From: an uncultured Acetatifactor sp. | GTDB lineage: Bacteria; Bacillota; Clostridia; Lachnospirales; Lachnospiraceae | Reading direction: 5' to 3' | Length of the DNA stretch: 64,000 bases | Assembly: GCA_910584865.1 (NCBI GenBank) | Contig: CAJUCE010000027.1 | Span: 1 to 64,000, forward strand | In this document: one piece after another, positions 8,101-15,243 of the stretch | Layout of the letters: every line of letters begins with the position of its first letter | Position numbering within the stretch: the stretch's first letter is position 1 | Made by a program: the position numbers and the translations under genes | Notes under the pieces: generated by a model | Told to the model about the DNA's origin: nothing | The model's input: the letters and a program-made list of their open reading frames with translations, nothing else | The model's database searches: none

Positions 8101-10770
8101 CCAAACGCCAACATTTTAGTGGCGGAAAAGAAGGATTTCCAGAAACAGAACCGCCGCCGTTTTGTGAGCCGGATCGCCACCGGGGAGTATGACTGCATCA
8201 TCATGGCCCATTCCAGCTTTGAACTGATCGGGCTGTCCAGGGAGAGACAGCTGGCGGCCATGGAGACTGAACTGAACGAGGTGACAAGGGCCATTGACGA
8301 GCAGAAGGCCAGGGACGGAAAGAACTGGTCCTTAAAGCAGATGCAGATCTTCCGGAAGAACCTGCAGTTTAGGTACGACCAGCTGTTCAAGGCGGAGAAG
8401 AAGGATGATGTGATCAATTTTGAGGAACTGGGTGTGGATGCCCTGATTGTGGACGAGGCCCATGCCTACAAGAATAATTTTTCCTATACCAAGATGCGCA
8501 ACGTGGCGGGCATCAGCGGCCAGAGCAGCCAGCGGGCCATGGACATGCACCAGAAATGCCAGTATATCAATGAGATCAGCGGGGGAAAGGGTGTCATCTA
8601 TCTGACCGGGACTCCCGTGAGCAACTCCATGTCGGAATTATATGTGATGCAGAAAACCCTGCAGCCGAAGGAGCTGGAGAGGCGGGGGCTTCTGATGTTT
8701 GACGCCTGGGCAGGGACTTTCGGGCGGGTTACATCTTCTTTGGAGATCCGGCCGGAGGGCAACGGCTACCAGATGAAGAACCGGTTCTCCCAGTTCCACA
8801 ACCTGCCGGAACTGATGGGCATGTTTTCCATGATTGCGGATATCCGGACGGCGGACATGCTGGAACTGCCCACACCGGAGCTGAAAACCGGCAGCCCACA
8901 GGTCATCAAATCGGTCTGCACTCCCGACCAGAAACGGATCGTCATGGAGCTGGCAGAGCGGGCGGAGGCCATCCGGAACGGCGTGGTGGACAGCAGCCAG
9001 GACAATTTCCTGAAGCTGACCCATGAGGCCAGACTGCTCTCCATAGACCCCAGGGCCATCGACCCGGAGATACCGGACGACCCCGGCACCAAGCTGAACC
9101 TGTGCGCCGGAAAGGTGGCGAAAATTTATCAGGAGACAGCAGCGGACAGGCTGACACAGCTAATCTTCTGTGACCAGGGGACACCGAAATATGACGGCAG
9201 TTTCAACTTTTATGAGGCAGCAAAGACAGCACTGATTGCACAGGGAGTTAGAGCGGAGGAAATCACCTTTATTCATGACGCAAAGACGGACGTACAGCGG
9301 GAACAGCTTTTTGAAAAGGTGAGGAAAGGGGAAATCCGCATTTTGATGGGCAGTACGGAGAAGATGGGAACCGGCATGAACGTGCAGGAGAAACTCATTG
9401 CGTTGCACCACCTGGATGTGCCGTGGCGCCCGGCCGATCTGACCCAAAGGAACGGGCGGATTTTAAGGCAGGGCAACGAAAACAGGGAGGTCTCCATCTT
9501 CAATTACATCACGGAGAATACCTTTGACAGCTACCTCTGGCAGATTTTGGAGCAGAAACAGCGGTACATCAGCCAGATCATGACCGGCCGCTCCCCGCTT
9601 AGAACCTGCGAGGATTTAGACGAGACTGTGCTGCAGTATGCAGAGTTCAAGGCGCTGGCGACCTCTGACCCAAGGGTGAAGGAGAAGATGGAGACGGACA
9701 ACGAGATCAACCGGCTGACGGTGCTGAAATCTTCCTGGCAGAGCCAGCAGGCCCAGCTGCAGGAGCAGGCCAGCCGCCACTATCCGGTCCGGATTGCCCG
9801 GAAGGAGAACGAGATAGCGGTCAGGGACGAGGATATCCGGACGTATCAGGCCAATAAGACGGAAGACTTTCGCATGGTGATTGACGGGCGTATCCATGAC
9901 GAGCGCACAAAGGCGGCGGAACACCTGATGGTGTGTGGCCGCAGGGTTATGAAGATGGAGGCGGGTTCCTTCCTTGATGTTGGCAGCTATGCAGGGCTTA
10001 CCATCCGGCTGACAAAGCCAGACATGGGCGGGATGAAGATCCGGCTGTGTGGGAAGGGGAGCTACAGCACCGATTACGGTGATTCCGAACTGGGGAACAT
10101 CACCCGCATTGAGCATCTTGCAGACCGCATCGTGTCGGATGACAAATATGACAGGGAGGAGCTTGCCAGCCTGAAACAGCAGCTTGCGGCGGCAAAGGAA
10201 CAGTGCGGGAAACCCTTCCCGGATGAGGAAAGGCTGCTGGAACTGCAGAAGAAAAAGGTGCAGCTTGATCTTGCACTGGAATTTAAGGAGGACGGGGAGG
10301 ACGTGATGGCCGCAGAGGAAAACGGGGAGGGGAGCGGGCAGGGAGACAGAAAGGAACCGCCCACACTGGAGCAGAGGATTTACCGGAAGCTCCGCCTGTT
10401 TGCGGCTCCAATCCTGGATGGAGAAGCCTATTATATGAAGCTGCAGGCAAAGGGGTATGAGGATCTGGTGGTGGAGGCCATTGGAGGGGAGGAATACAGC
10501 ATTGCCCATTATTATGACCAGAACGGGGATTCCATGCGTGACCCGGAGATCACCTTTACCATCGACCGGGAAAACAAATCCATCCACCCCGTCTCTTTTC
10601 TTCAGGACGGCATCGGAGTGTATTATGAGACGGCGGATGCATCCCCCGCAATGGTAAGGGATTTGAAAGGGTTTATGGTGCAGTGGTTTACCAACATTAA
10701 AAGCCAGAAATTTGAGCAGGTAAAAATCAAAAGATACGAACAGGAAGAAGAAAACAGCATGGAACGATAG
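2173..10770 (+). CDS. Giant ArdC-like / N6-DNA methylase / SNF2 helicase fusion protein
   Basis: This is a 2,865-residue cytoplasmic protein of the kind carried by Clostridial ICEs. Residues 1-275 resemble the ArdC/LPD anti-restriction N-domain. Residues 255-600 are low-complexity linker. Three related repeats of about 95 residues lie near 526-626, 703-802 and 810-910, two of them ending in GTY. A methylase fold follows, with motif I DPAMATGNFF (about 1216) and a motif IV variant GNIPF (about 1281). The helicase has Walker A HEVGAGKT (about 1931), DEAH in IVDEAHAYK (about 2092), and the motif VI segment QRNGRILRQGN (about 2425). The tail is coiled-coil-like. NIPF in place of NPPY leaves methylation activity uncertain. 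The start is TTG at 2173 after AGGAGGGG. It probably protects or remodels DNA during transfer. The C-terminus is SMER. Confidence 0.85.
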   Translation: MSRATSLADLYRASVQEYTKTPAEWKGLLSCAARFYKRSFDNAVLIYAQKPDATQLGTFDEWHDKRVGRSINRGARSIAVIDMVNPNASIKYLFDFMDTNGSVQSYRNLQKYLWELEEQYRPSIIMRFHEKYNTPTRSMDACLYHLVGRRVRDWLSPYMESFRVRDEESPLHGMPEDAVKAEFTGLVMESVAYTVFSKCGISTEMFGDDSFENISNYNTLQLFMALGSCTVSIARPILNEIYREIQNIKIERSKIYENRAIDELYIQTGRGRDAVSRDQSVGEPADRPDAGGTVREPVEIVHDGEASPQAVEAGGTGQDQRGDPAGRPGGRAEERGADTGTAGRPPHAGDGGHHGESRTHEHDNERGGRDRDGRGGAESQVTPASPSSPQTIKPPADGSKPSVGGFFVVPPRSQETLQVSRTDTGEIPEERPETVRQPGQGTGSIQPQGEKAAPETAPEKESEEAPVPENKILPEQKLGEASQPETGTAERAAEMPEKANPAENGNPERSGETKAETPSYSSGLLEEEEVSELLDMVLCADDLVPDARVWHSEICGFFQRGNSQEKKADALKLIYGEMDEDYTIQDGGYQVHILGQSEGIVFQADGGDYFYPYLELSKRIDALILEGTYPFSIEEEELDDFAIPDEKEELEESRRDSEAVPYADDAVEEQERNLQGQEQPEMEQGIADGNKPAEAEDHEPTETELRYIHAVLRDQSCSLYLQKSIQEYFAGHPDKGQREAFVKEAYFTGSMELEADGIQIRAKTLWDGMHIRAYEPTGTIEINLSWEHVAVHIAPLIASGTYVNPNTPKPPDRQEVIDYFLAKGGIGYYNDKLQIYRVMTSYLSARERIAALKRVYGMGGRGSKLANGGHYSVDYNSTGYKIEYSHDGVEIREKMTWEKVERRIMELIRQDAYLSEEEEAELEHEEEMHYAPEETGMPEEAPDRQLSLFDMGMESGYEDNTGSGQDALLDTDKVPEQLRPFQEGERISYNGRVYEILQYLYDNRTVEIGDISQLENLNGFKIRERVPATEIEGCQTVEDGRSDGEAASQTTGTAQNTIPAVGEPEILHVQTPAEAVQEEGTDNRIIQKDSGQQGFHSLNYRYLEEHHLYDGGPKTKFQNNVAAIRLLKELEEQGRKATAEEQVILAKYVGWGGLANALTPGKSGWESQYEEIRQLLTEEEFQAAQESTLTAYYTEQGVIRHIYDALEKFGFHGGNILDPAMATGNFFSVLPESMADSRLYGVEIEPISGHIAKHLYPGADIQVTGFEHTSHPDQFFDVVIGNIPFNSIKVDDPRYNRYNFRIHDYFLAKSLDKTRPGGIVAVITSKYTLDKANSGSRRYLAQRAELLGAIRLPGNAFRQVAGTKATTDILFLKKREREIVPDETNSPWLSVEQNAEGIPMNTWFIDHPEMVLGKMVFDESVYGNEKSTACHPMPGDDLDERLERAVSYLEGTYEEPEQQGDIPQAEGAPEIKSIPSDPAVRNFSYALADGKLYYREHSRMYEQDITGRKAERIKGLVEITQAVRRLIDFQNQEQESRPAVEYEAALQEHIGGLNRIYDRFVKEYGYINAYANVTAFSRDANAPLLRSIERKKKDGTRENGQKDVRYEKTAIFYKATIRPKAMPAVVESAEEALKVSLNVKGRLDLDYMAQLYRKPDGGRATKDEIIEELGEQIYQDPVLYAGNPYAGWQTAGEYLSGYVKDKLAEAVIKAEEEPERFSRNVEALRTVQPVPLTAQEISFSLGAPWIPLETYQEFMYEVFKTQEGSRYGRYATELEFSRYSGVYFIANKGNERGSVTACQVYGTERMNAYEILEASLNLRFVEVKDRVEYTDPDTGEDKVKYVLNRKETILAREKQAQIKAEFERWLFAEPERAARLTKLYNDRFNNIRPRTYDGSDLVLPDLSEDIRLRPHQLDVIAHGLYGDGNLLMAHEVGAGKTYAAIVLAHELKRLGKVAKPLIAVPNHLVGQWSDAYMELYPNANILVAEKKDFQKQNRRRFVSRIATGEYDCIIMAHSSFELIGLSRERQLAAMETELNEVTRAIDEQKARDGKNWSLKQMQIFRKNLQFRYDQLFKAEKKDDVINFEELGVDALIVDEAHAYKNNFSYTKMRNVAGISGQSSQRAMDMHQKCQYINEISGGKGVIYLTGTPVSNSMSELYVMQKTLQPKELERRGLLMFDAWAGTFGRVTSSLEIRPEGNGYQMKNRFSQFHNLPELMGMFSMIADIRTADMLELPTPELKTGSPQVIKSVCTPDQKRIVMELAERAEAIRNGVVDSSQDNFLKLTHEARLLSIDPRAIDPEIPDDPGTKLNLCAGKVAKIYQETAADRLTQLIFCDQGTPKYDGSFNFYEAAKTALIAQGVRAEEITFIHDAKTDVQREQLFEKVRKGEIRILMGSTEKMGTGMNVQEKLIALHHLDVPWRPADLTQRNGRILRQGNENREVSIFNYITENTFDSYLWQILEQKQRYISQIMTGRSPLRTCEDLDETVLQYAEFKALATSDPRVKEKMETDNEINRLTVLKSSWQSQQAQLQEQASRHYPVRIARKENEIAVRDEDIRTYQANKTEDFRMVIDGRIHDERTKAAEHLMVCGRRVMKMEAGSFLDVGSYAGLTIRLTKPDMGGMKIRLCGKGSYSTDYGDSELGNITRIEHLADRIVSDDKYDREELASLKQQLAAAKEQCGKPFPDEERLLELQKKKVQLDLALEFKEDGEDVMAAEENGEGSGQGDRKEPPTLEQRIYRKLRLFAAPILDGEAYYMKLQAKGYEDLVVEAIGGEEYSIAHYYDQNGDSMRDPEITFTIDRENKSIHPVSFLQDGIGVYYETADASPAMVRDLKGFMVQWFTNIKSQKFEQVKIKRYEQEEENSMER
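2939..3316 (+). CDS. tnpV: TnpV-like protein, nested in another frame of the helicase gene
   Basis: This 125-residue reading frame lies wholly inside the linker-coding part of the 2173-10770 gene. It has its own ATG and AAGGAG eight bases upstream. The sequence matches the TnpV family in order and spacing: YPEI, a PVGRFGxR segment, a K-x-YM-x-EKHP stretch, LVAQGRINE, VDQEAEQR, then ERAGHMNMI near the C-terminus. In the host frame the same DNA encodes Gly/Asp/Arg-rich disordered sequence. TnpV function is unknown; it occurs in transposons and ICEs. An intrinsic terminator-like hairpin follows 32 bases after its stop. Confidence 0.7.
   Translation: MRTEPLMNFTYRQGEDGMLYPEIRVSENPQTDRTPVGRFGSRWKSYMMEKHPHRLSKLVAQGRINEVILQVDQEAEQRKEALIQELLAARPMPETEDTMERAGHMNMITKEAEETVMDEVVLKAR
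3348..3392 (+). terminator. Intrinsic-terminator-like hairpin inside the helicase gene, just after tnpV
   Basis: Bases 3348-3365 pair with 3373-3390 in an 18-bp stem (three G-T wobbles) around a seven-base loop. The stem ends in six T residues. It is textbook in form but lies inside an 8.6 kb open frame. Active translation of the host gene may keep it from terminating, whereas tnpV-only transcripts would end here. Confidence 0.6.
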
Positions 10771-10894
10771 AAAGGAGATTCAGGAGAGCGAAAACAGGCC
10801 AAACACTGCAGGAGCCAAAAAGGTAAGCAGGATTTCACAGGAAGCGAAAGCAGGTGTAGACAACGGTTTCTTGTGAAAGGCAGGTATTTGGCGG

Positions 10895-11887
10895 TTGAGA
10901 CATACCAGAGAGGACTTGAAAGCCATGCAGGGATGGAGCCTGGAACGGAAGATACAGGTGACGCAGACCCGGATTCTGGAATGGTACTTACGGTTTGGAG
11001 GACAGGTTTTCGTCAGTTTTTCTGGCGGAAAGGATTCGACTGTGCTCCTTGACATTGCCCGCAGGGTATACTCCGATATCCCGGCGGTGTTCGTGGATAC
11101 GGGGCTGGAATACCCGGAGCTTCGGGAGTTTGTAAAGACGAAAGAGAACGTGAACTGGCTGCGGCCCAGATACCCGTTCCCGCAGATTATAGAGAAATAT
11201 GGGTATCCGGTCATCTCCAAGGAGATAGCGGACTGCGTGGATGGTGCGCGGAAGGGGCAGGCCACAAGGATTGAGAGGCTGAACGGGACGCTGCTGGCGC
11301 CGGACGGCAGCAAGTCCGTATATAATTGTGAGAATTACCGGTATTTACTGGAGGCGCCATTCAAGATATCAGCCAGATGCTGTTATCATATGAAGAAAGC
11401 GCCTATTTACCGGTTTGAGCATCAGACCGGCAGGCATGGGATTGTGGGGCTGATGGCCCAGGAGAGCCGCTTGCGGACACAGAAGTGGCTCCAGTACGGA
11501 TGCAACGGGTTTGAACGGAAGCGTCCTTTAAGCCAGCCCATGGCGTTCTGGTTGGAACAGGATATTTTGGAATACCTGAAAAGAACCGGGATTCCCTACA
11601 GCCCTGTTTACGGGGAAATCGAGGAGGCGGAAAAGAAGGACGGAAGCCGGATATTAAAGACCAGCGGGGTATCCAGATCGGGGTGCATGTACTGTATGTT
11701 CGGGGTCCATCTGGAAGAGGAACCCAACCGGTTCCAGCGGATGCAGCAGACCCACCCGAAGCAGTATGACTACTGCATCAACCGTCTGGGCTGCGGCAGG
11801 GTGCTGGATTTTATCGGGGTTCCCTACTGTCTGGAGGACACTAAAAAAACGAAACAAGGAGAGGGGGATGAAGATGGAGCGCAGTGA
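10895..11887 (+). CDS. PAPS-reductase-fold (PP-loop) protein, DndC/IbrA-like
   Basis: The 330-residue protein has the PP-loop signature VSFSGGKDSTVLLD (about residues 42-55), then FVDTGLEYPE. This places it in the phosphoadenosine phosphosulfate reductase superfamily of N-type ATP pyrophosphatases. The C-terminal half carries paired cysteines (GCMYCMFG and CGRVLDFIGVPYC) that could hold a metal or Fe-S centre. Relatives include DndC and IbrA, so sulfur transfer to nucleic acid is possible but unproven. No dndA/B/D/E genes are nearby. The start is TTG at 10895, and the ATG at 10922 would lose conserved residues. Its end overlaps the next gene. Confidence 0.8.
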   Translation: MRHTREDLKAMQGWSLERKIQVTQTRILEWYLRFGGQVFVSFSGGKDSTVLLDIARRVYSDIPAVFVDTGLEYPELREFVKTKENVNWLRPRYPFPQIIEKYGYPVISKEIADCVDGARKGQATRIERLNGTLLAPDGSKSVYNCENYRYLLEAPFKISARCCYHMKKAPIYRFEHQTGRHGIVGLMAQESRLRTQKWLQYGCNGFERKRPLSQPMAFWLEQDILEYLKRTGIPYSPVYGEIEEAEKKDGSRILKTSGVSRSGCMYCMFGVHLEEEPNRFQRMQQTHPKQYDYCINRLGCGRVLDFIGVPYCLEDTKKTKQGEGDEDGAQ

Positions 11888-13256
11888 GATTTATGCCCTT
11901 GCAAAACTGGAAACGAATAAGTATCATCTGCGGAAGCTGTACCTGCCCCGTGAGGAGATCCAGGAGATCCGGCAGCTGGAGGGGACAGGGTACAATGATC
12001 TGCGGAGCGTGTTTGAGGGAATTCCGTTTAGGGAAGGTATGGAAAACGGACGGATGAATTTTATCCTGCCGGACAGCCGTGGCGGGCTGTGTGTCCGGAC
12101 AAAAGACATGGGTTCAGATTTTCCAAAAAGGAACCAGTATAACGGGGCATCCATGGAGGGGACAAGGGAAGAGATGCTGGCGGAATTTCGGGAAAGCCTG
12201 CAGAGACAGGGATACCACTTCCGGCCCAATGCCTGTTTCCAGAACGTGGACGTGCTGGAAACCCTGCAGAAGATCATGGAACACAATACCAGCTTTTTCC
12301 AGACGGATTTCAAGTATGACCGGGAGATGCTTTTGGAGGCTGCGGGCGACAGGAACGCATCCCGGCATTTTCTCTGGATGAGCAGGAAGGGCGGCACCTG
12401 GTGCTTTCCGGAGCGGAGCGTGCATATCCGGCAGACCAGCCCGCACAATACCTGGTTCTTTTACGGAGGATGCCGGGACGAGCAGGTGAAGGCATTCTGG
12501 GTGGAGGTGCAGGGCATGAAGGACGACCGGGTGATGGGGGACATACTGGAGATCGATTATCAGAAGCATCTGGACTATCTCTGTACCCATTCCCACGACC
12601 CTGCAGAGGTGGAGGTGGTGTTTAAGAACCCCAACAGCTGCCGCACATTCGGATGGCAGGAGTATGAGCAGAACTGGCAGGCCATCACAGACCGGTACGG
12701 GACGATGGAACGGAGGCGGTATCTGGTGGAAGATGAATACCAGCTGTTCCAGGATATAGCAGGTACTTATAAGATGTTCTGGGACGCGGTGGATGTGACG
12801 GAGGTGGACGATTATGTGAAGCGTCTGGAGCATGACAGGCTCCATGACTACGGCTATACTGCAGGGGATATGTCGTTGACCGGCCCCATGGATGCGGAGC
12901 GGGCGGTCATGCAGGGGCTGGAGTGCTATATCCTGAATCCGGACGGTTCCAGGGAGCTGGTCCATGACAGGGAGGCTTACCAGCAGGCGCTTTCCCATGG
13001 GAAGCTGTTTGGCATGGAGGCAGGGGAGAAGGATCTCCTGCGGTACTTCAAACAGGATGCAATCCCGCTTTTTAATGAAGAGGAAATGAGGAAGATTTAT
13101 TCCCTTGCACTGCAGGCCGGCATGGAGAACGAGCCGGAGGGGAGCAGGCTGCTGGACGGTATTATCCATAAGGCGGAGTGTTTCCTTCCGGGGGAAGGGC
13201 AGAGGGAGGCACCGGCCAAAGAGCAGGAAGCACTGCCGGGAGATGTTATCCGGTAG
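11868..13256 (+). CDS. Hypothetical protein, 462 aa, coupled to the PP-loop protein
   Basis: ATG at 11868 has AAGGAG six bases upstream and overlaps the PP-loop gene by 20 bases, so the two are probably translated together. I do not recognise the family. The protein is soluble, acidic and rich in Trp, Tyr and Met, with no signal peptide or membrane helix. Segments such as FLWMSRKGGTWCFPE and NTWFFYGGC look like a structured beta-rich core. The C-terminal 150 residues are helical and end in a charged tail. The tight coupling suggests it is a partner or substrate carrier of the PP-loop enzyme. Confidence 0.7.
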   Translation: MKMERSEIYALAKLETNKYHLRKLYLPREEIQEIRQLEGTGYNDLRSVFEGIPFREGMENGRMNFILPDSRGGLCVRTKDMGSDFPKRNQYNGASMEGTREEMLAEFRESLQRQGYHFRPNACFQNVDVLETLQKIMEHNTSFFQTDFKYDREMLLEAAGDRNASRHFLWMSRKGGTWCFPERSVHIRQTSPHNTWFFYGGCRDEQVKAFWVEVQGMKDDRVMGDILEIDYQKHLDYLCTHSHDPAEVEVVFKNPNSCRTFGWQEYEQNWQAITDRYGTMERRRYLVEDEYQLFQDIAGTYKMFWDAVDVTEVDDYVKRLEHDRLHDYGYTAGDMSLTGPMDAERAVMQGLECYILNPDGSRELVHDREAYQQALSHGKLFGMEAGEKDLLRYFKQDAIPLFNEEEMRKIYSLALQAGMENEPEGSRLLDGIIHKAECFLPGEGQREAPAKEQEALPGDVIR

Positions 13257-13357
13257 AACAGCGGCAGGGAGGTTTCGGAATATCCTGACGGTTATCAATG
13301 AAATCCGGTGCAGGAGGAAAAACAGTTTTGGACTGCAGGGACAGAAAAGGGGGAACG

Positions 13358-13927
13358 ATGAACGATTATAAAATGAATTTCTATGTGGATTATATCAACC
13401 GGAATGTGCTGAACCGGATCAATTACGCACGTCTCCAGGAAGATTACCAGACAGAGGAAAAGGCATATGCCAAAAGTGTTCTGAACGCTCTCCACCAGGG
13501 TGTGATGGAAGTGTACGGCACGGAAACTTTTGACTATGACACGCTGGAAGAGGACTTTGTCCTTCTGCCGGGAGTGCTGCAGTCCAGGAAGAGCGGCAAT
13601 ATCTGTGTTGCCCTTCTGGAACTGGATTTATCTTCATCCAGGGAACACTGGGGGACGGATTATCTGACAAAGTACGGCTGTATCAATCCCCGTGAAGAGG
13701 AAATGCCGGATGCAGTGCGCCGGTTCTTGAAAGAGACCTACGGAACCTATGATTATGGTTACACGGCAACCCTCACGGATGATATCCATGTGGATAAGGA
13801 GCGCCTGCCGGATGCGCTGAAGGAGATTCTGGCGGATTTTCGGAACCATGTATTTGTGCCGTGCAGCCGGGAGGAAGTGTCAGAAAATCTCCTGGATTAT
13901 ACGGAGGACGGGGATATGGAAAGGTAG
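13358..13927 (+). CDS. Hypothetical protein, 189 aa, ending DMER
   Basis: AAGGGGG lies five bases before the ATG at 13358. The protein is soluble and acidic and opens with MNDYKMNFYVDYINRNVLNR. No catalytic motif is recognised. It lies six bases upstream of the DUF4314 gene in the same direction and is likely co-transcribed with it. It ends in DGDMER, one of several unrelated proteins here that share a (M/W)ER terminus. Confidence 0.65.
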   Translation: MNDYKMNFYVDYINRNVLNRINYARLQEDYQTEEKAYAKSVLNALHQGVMEVYGTETFDYDTLEEDFVLLPGVLQSRKSGNICVALLELDLSSSREHWGTDYLTKYGCINPREEEMPDAVRRFLKETYGTYDYGYTATLTDDIHVDKERLPDALKEILADFRNHVFVPCSREEVSENLLDYTEDGDMER

Positions 13928-13933
13928 GCAGTT

Positions 13934-14221
13934 ATGGCAGGATGGAAAACGCAGGCGGAGGTTGCAGCGATACGGAAGCGGTATCCCGCAGGTTCTCGGA
14001 TAGAATTGGATTACATGAACGAGCAGGGTATGCCGCCCGGACTGAAAGGGATTGTGAAGTCTGTGGACGATGCGGGACAGCTGCATATGATCTGGGAGAA
14101 CGGCAGGTCCCTGGCTCTTGTGCCGGGCGAGGACCGGTTCCACCGGCTGCCGGAGCCGCAGGCGGAGAAAGAGGCAGGAAAGGAAGTGCTGTCAGGGGAA
14201 ACAGAAGAAATGGAGCGGTGA
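13934..14221 (+). CDS. DUF4314 domain protein
   Basis: The 95-residue protein matches DUF4314: RYPAGSRIELDYM near residue 15, PPGLKGIVKSVDDAGQLH near 34, and an IWENGRSLALVPGEDRF segment ending near 68. This is a small SH3-like beta fold common in conjugative elements, with no known activity. After it comes an acidic tail ending EEMER that the domain does not need. It probably belongs to the same transcription unit as the upstream 189-residue protein. Confidence 0.85.
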   Translation: MAGWKTQAEVAAIRKRYPAGSRIELDYMNEQGMPPGLKGIVKSVDDAGQLHMIWENGRSLALVPGEDRFHRLPEPQAEKEAGKEVLSGETEEMER

Positions 14222-14235
14222 AAAAGGCGGAGGCA

Positions 14236-14264
14236 TTGAAGAAAGGCAGCCGGTCTGTTATACT
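14236..14264 (+). promoter_or_regulatory. Sigma-A promoter (TTGAAG-17-TATACT)
   Basis: A -35 box TTGAAG at 14236-14241 and a -10 box TATACT at 14259-14264 are separated by exactly 17 bases, in the 150-base space after the DUF4314 gene. The promoter would drive the 66-aa ORF and the flavin reductase. Confidence 0.55.
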
Positions 14265-14372
14265 GGAATTATCCGACAGGTGTTTTGGTGCAGGTAAGGC
14301 TTTCAATATGGCCTGTTGCATAACCGGAACAGGAAAGCCTGCCGGAAATAAGAGCCGGGAGGTAAATGCAGG

Positions 14373-14573
14373 ATGGCAGAGGAAAAGCGGAAAGAGACAG
14401 ATGAAGAATTGATGGAGCGTTTTGACAGCTTTGTCAAGGCGGCTATCTTGGAAGAAGGGAATAAACTGCGGGCAGAGAAGGGGTATCCGCTTTTGACGGA
14501 AGAGGATATGGCGGATGTGGATACGCTTTCTGGCCTGAAAGAACGCTTTGGAGCAAAGGAGGATAACCGATGA
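14373..14573 (+). CDS. Small hypothetical protein, 66 aa
   Basis: The protein is charged and helical (KETDEELMERFDSFVKAAILEEG). GGGAGG lies about eleven bases before its ATG. Its stop overlaps the start of the flavin reductase gene by ATGA, so the two are coupled. I recognise no family. The length and coupling suggest a regulator or accessory of the reductase. Confidence 0.55.
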   Translation: MAEEKRKETDEELMERFDSFVKAAILEEGNKLRAEKGYPLLTEEDMADVDTLSGLKERFGAKEDNR

Positions 14574-15130
14574 GGAAGAATTTTGGAGCGAAGCCGTGGA
14601 CGTATCCGCAGCCGGTATTTATCATTGCAACCTATGGGGAGGACGGGACGCCGGACGCCATGAACGCCGCATGGGGAGGCATCAGTGATGACACCCAGAT
14701 TTCCATGTGTCTTTCCGCAGAGCATAAGACAGTGGCAAATATCCTGGCTCGTGGCGCTTTTACGGTGAGCATGGCGGATGCGGCCCATGTGGCAGAGTGC
14801 GATTATGTTGGGATTGAGTCCGCAAACAAGGTGCCAAACAAGCTGGCAAAGGCAGGGTTCCATACGGAAAAGGCGGAACATGTGGACGCTCCCATTATTG
14901 TGGAACTTCCCATGTCAGTGGAGTGCAGGCTGATAAGCTACGATGAGGAGACCTGCAGGCTGGTGGGCGAGATTGTCAATGTTTCGGCGGATGAAAAGAT
15001 CCTGGACGAAAACGGGAAGATTGATCCGGCAAAGCTGGAACCCATTGTGTTTGACCCGGTGAACAACGCATACCTGAAATTGGGCGAAAAGGTGGGGAAC
15101 GCTTTCAAAGATGGAATGAAGCTGAAATAA
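14570..15130 (+). CDS. Flavin reductase-like, FMN-binding split-barrel protein
   Basis: The 186-residue protein has the split-barrel flavin reductase pattern. It opens with NFGAKPWTYPQPVFIIATYGEDG, followed by NAAWGGISDDTQISMCLS, HKTVANILARGAFTVSM and a late GEIVNVSADEKILDENGKID. Chromosomal homologues are common in gut anaerobes, usually as single genes. Here it is probably cargo driven by the promoter at 14236-14264. An intrinsic terminator follows 47 bases after the stop. Confidence 0.85.
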   Translation: MRKNFGAKPWTYPQPVFIIATYGEDGTPDAMNAAWGGISDDTQISMCLSAEHKTVANILARGAFTVSMADAAHVAECDYVGIESANKVPNKLAKAGFHTEKAEHVDAPIIVELPMSVECRLISYDEETCRLVGEIVNVSADEKILDENGKIDPAKLEPIVFDPVNNAYLKLGEKVGNAFKDGMKLK

Positions 15131-15177
15131 CGGCAGATGTAACAGAAAAATAAAACAGAATAACAACTCAGTGCAGG

Positions 15178-15220
15178 GCGCTGGCGAGATGGATGAGAAA
15201 CCATTTTGCCGGCGCTTTTT
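15178..15220 (+). terminator. Intrinsic terminator after the flavin reductase
   Basis: GCGCTGGC (15178-15185) pairs with GCCGGCGC (15208-15215), with one wobble, and five T residues follow. It separates the reductase unit from the primase-like gene. Confidence 0.65.
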
Positions 15221-15243
15221 CTGGTTACAGGGAGGTGACGGTT

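Noticed and set aside
9616..10587. 323-codon minus-strand ORF
   Set aside because: It is antisense to the helicase tail, with no ribosome site and no recognisable family; high-GC codon bias creates such frames.
10771..10894. Protein-like frame (KEIQESENRPNTAGAKKVSR...) between the helicase and PP-loop genes
   Set aside because: No ATG, GTG or TTG start lies in frame after the upstream stop, so expression cannot be supported.
12114..13298. 394-codon minus-strand ORF
   Set aside because: It is antisense to the 462-aa gene, whose start, ribosome site and coupling are convincing.
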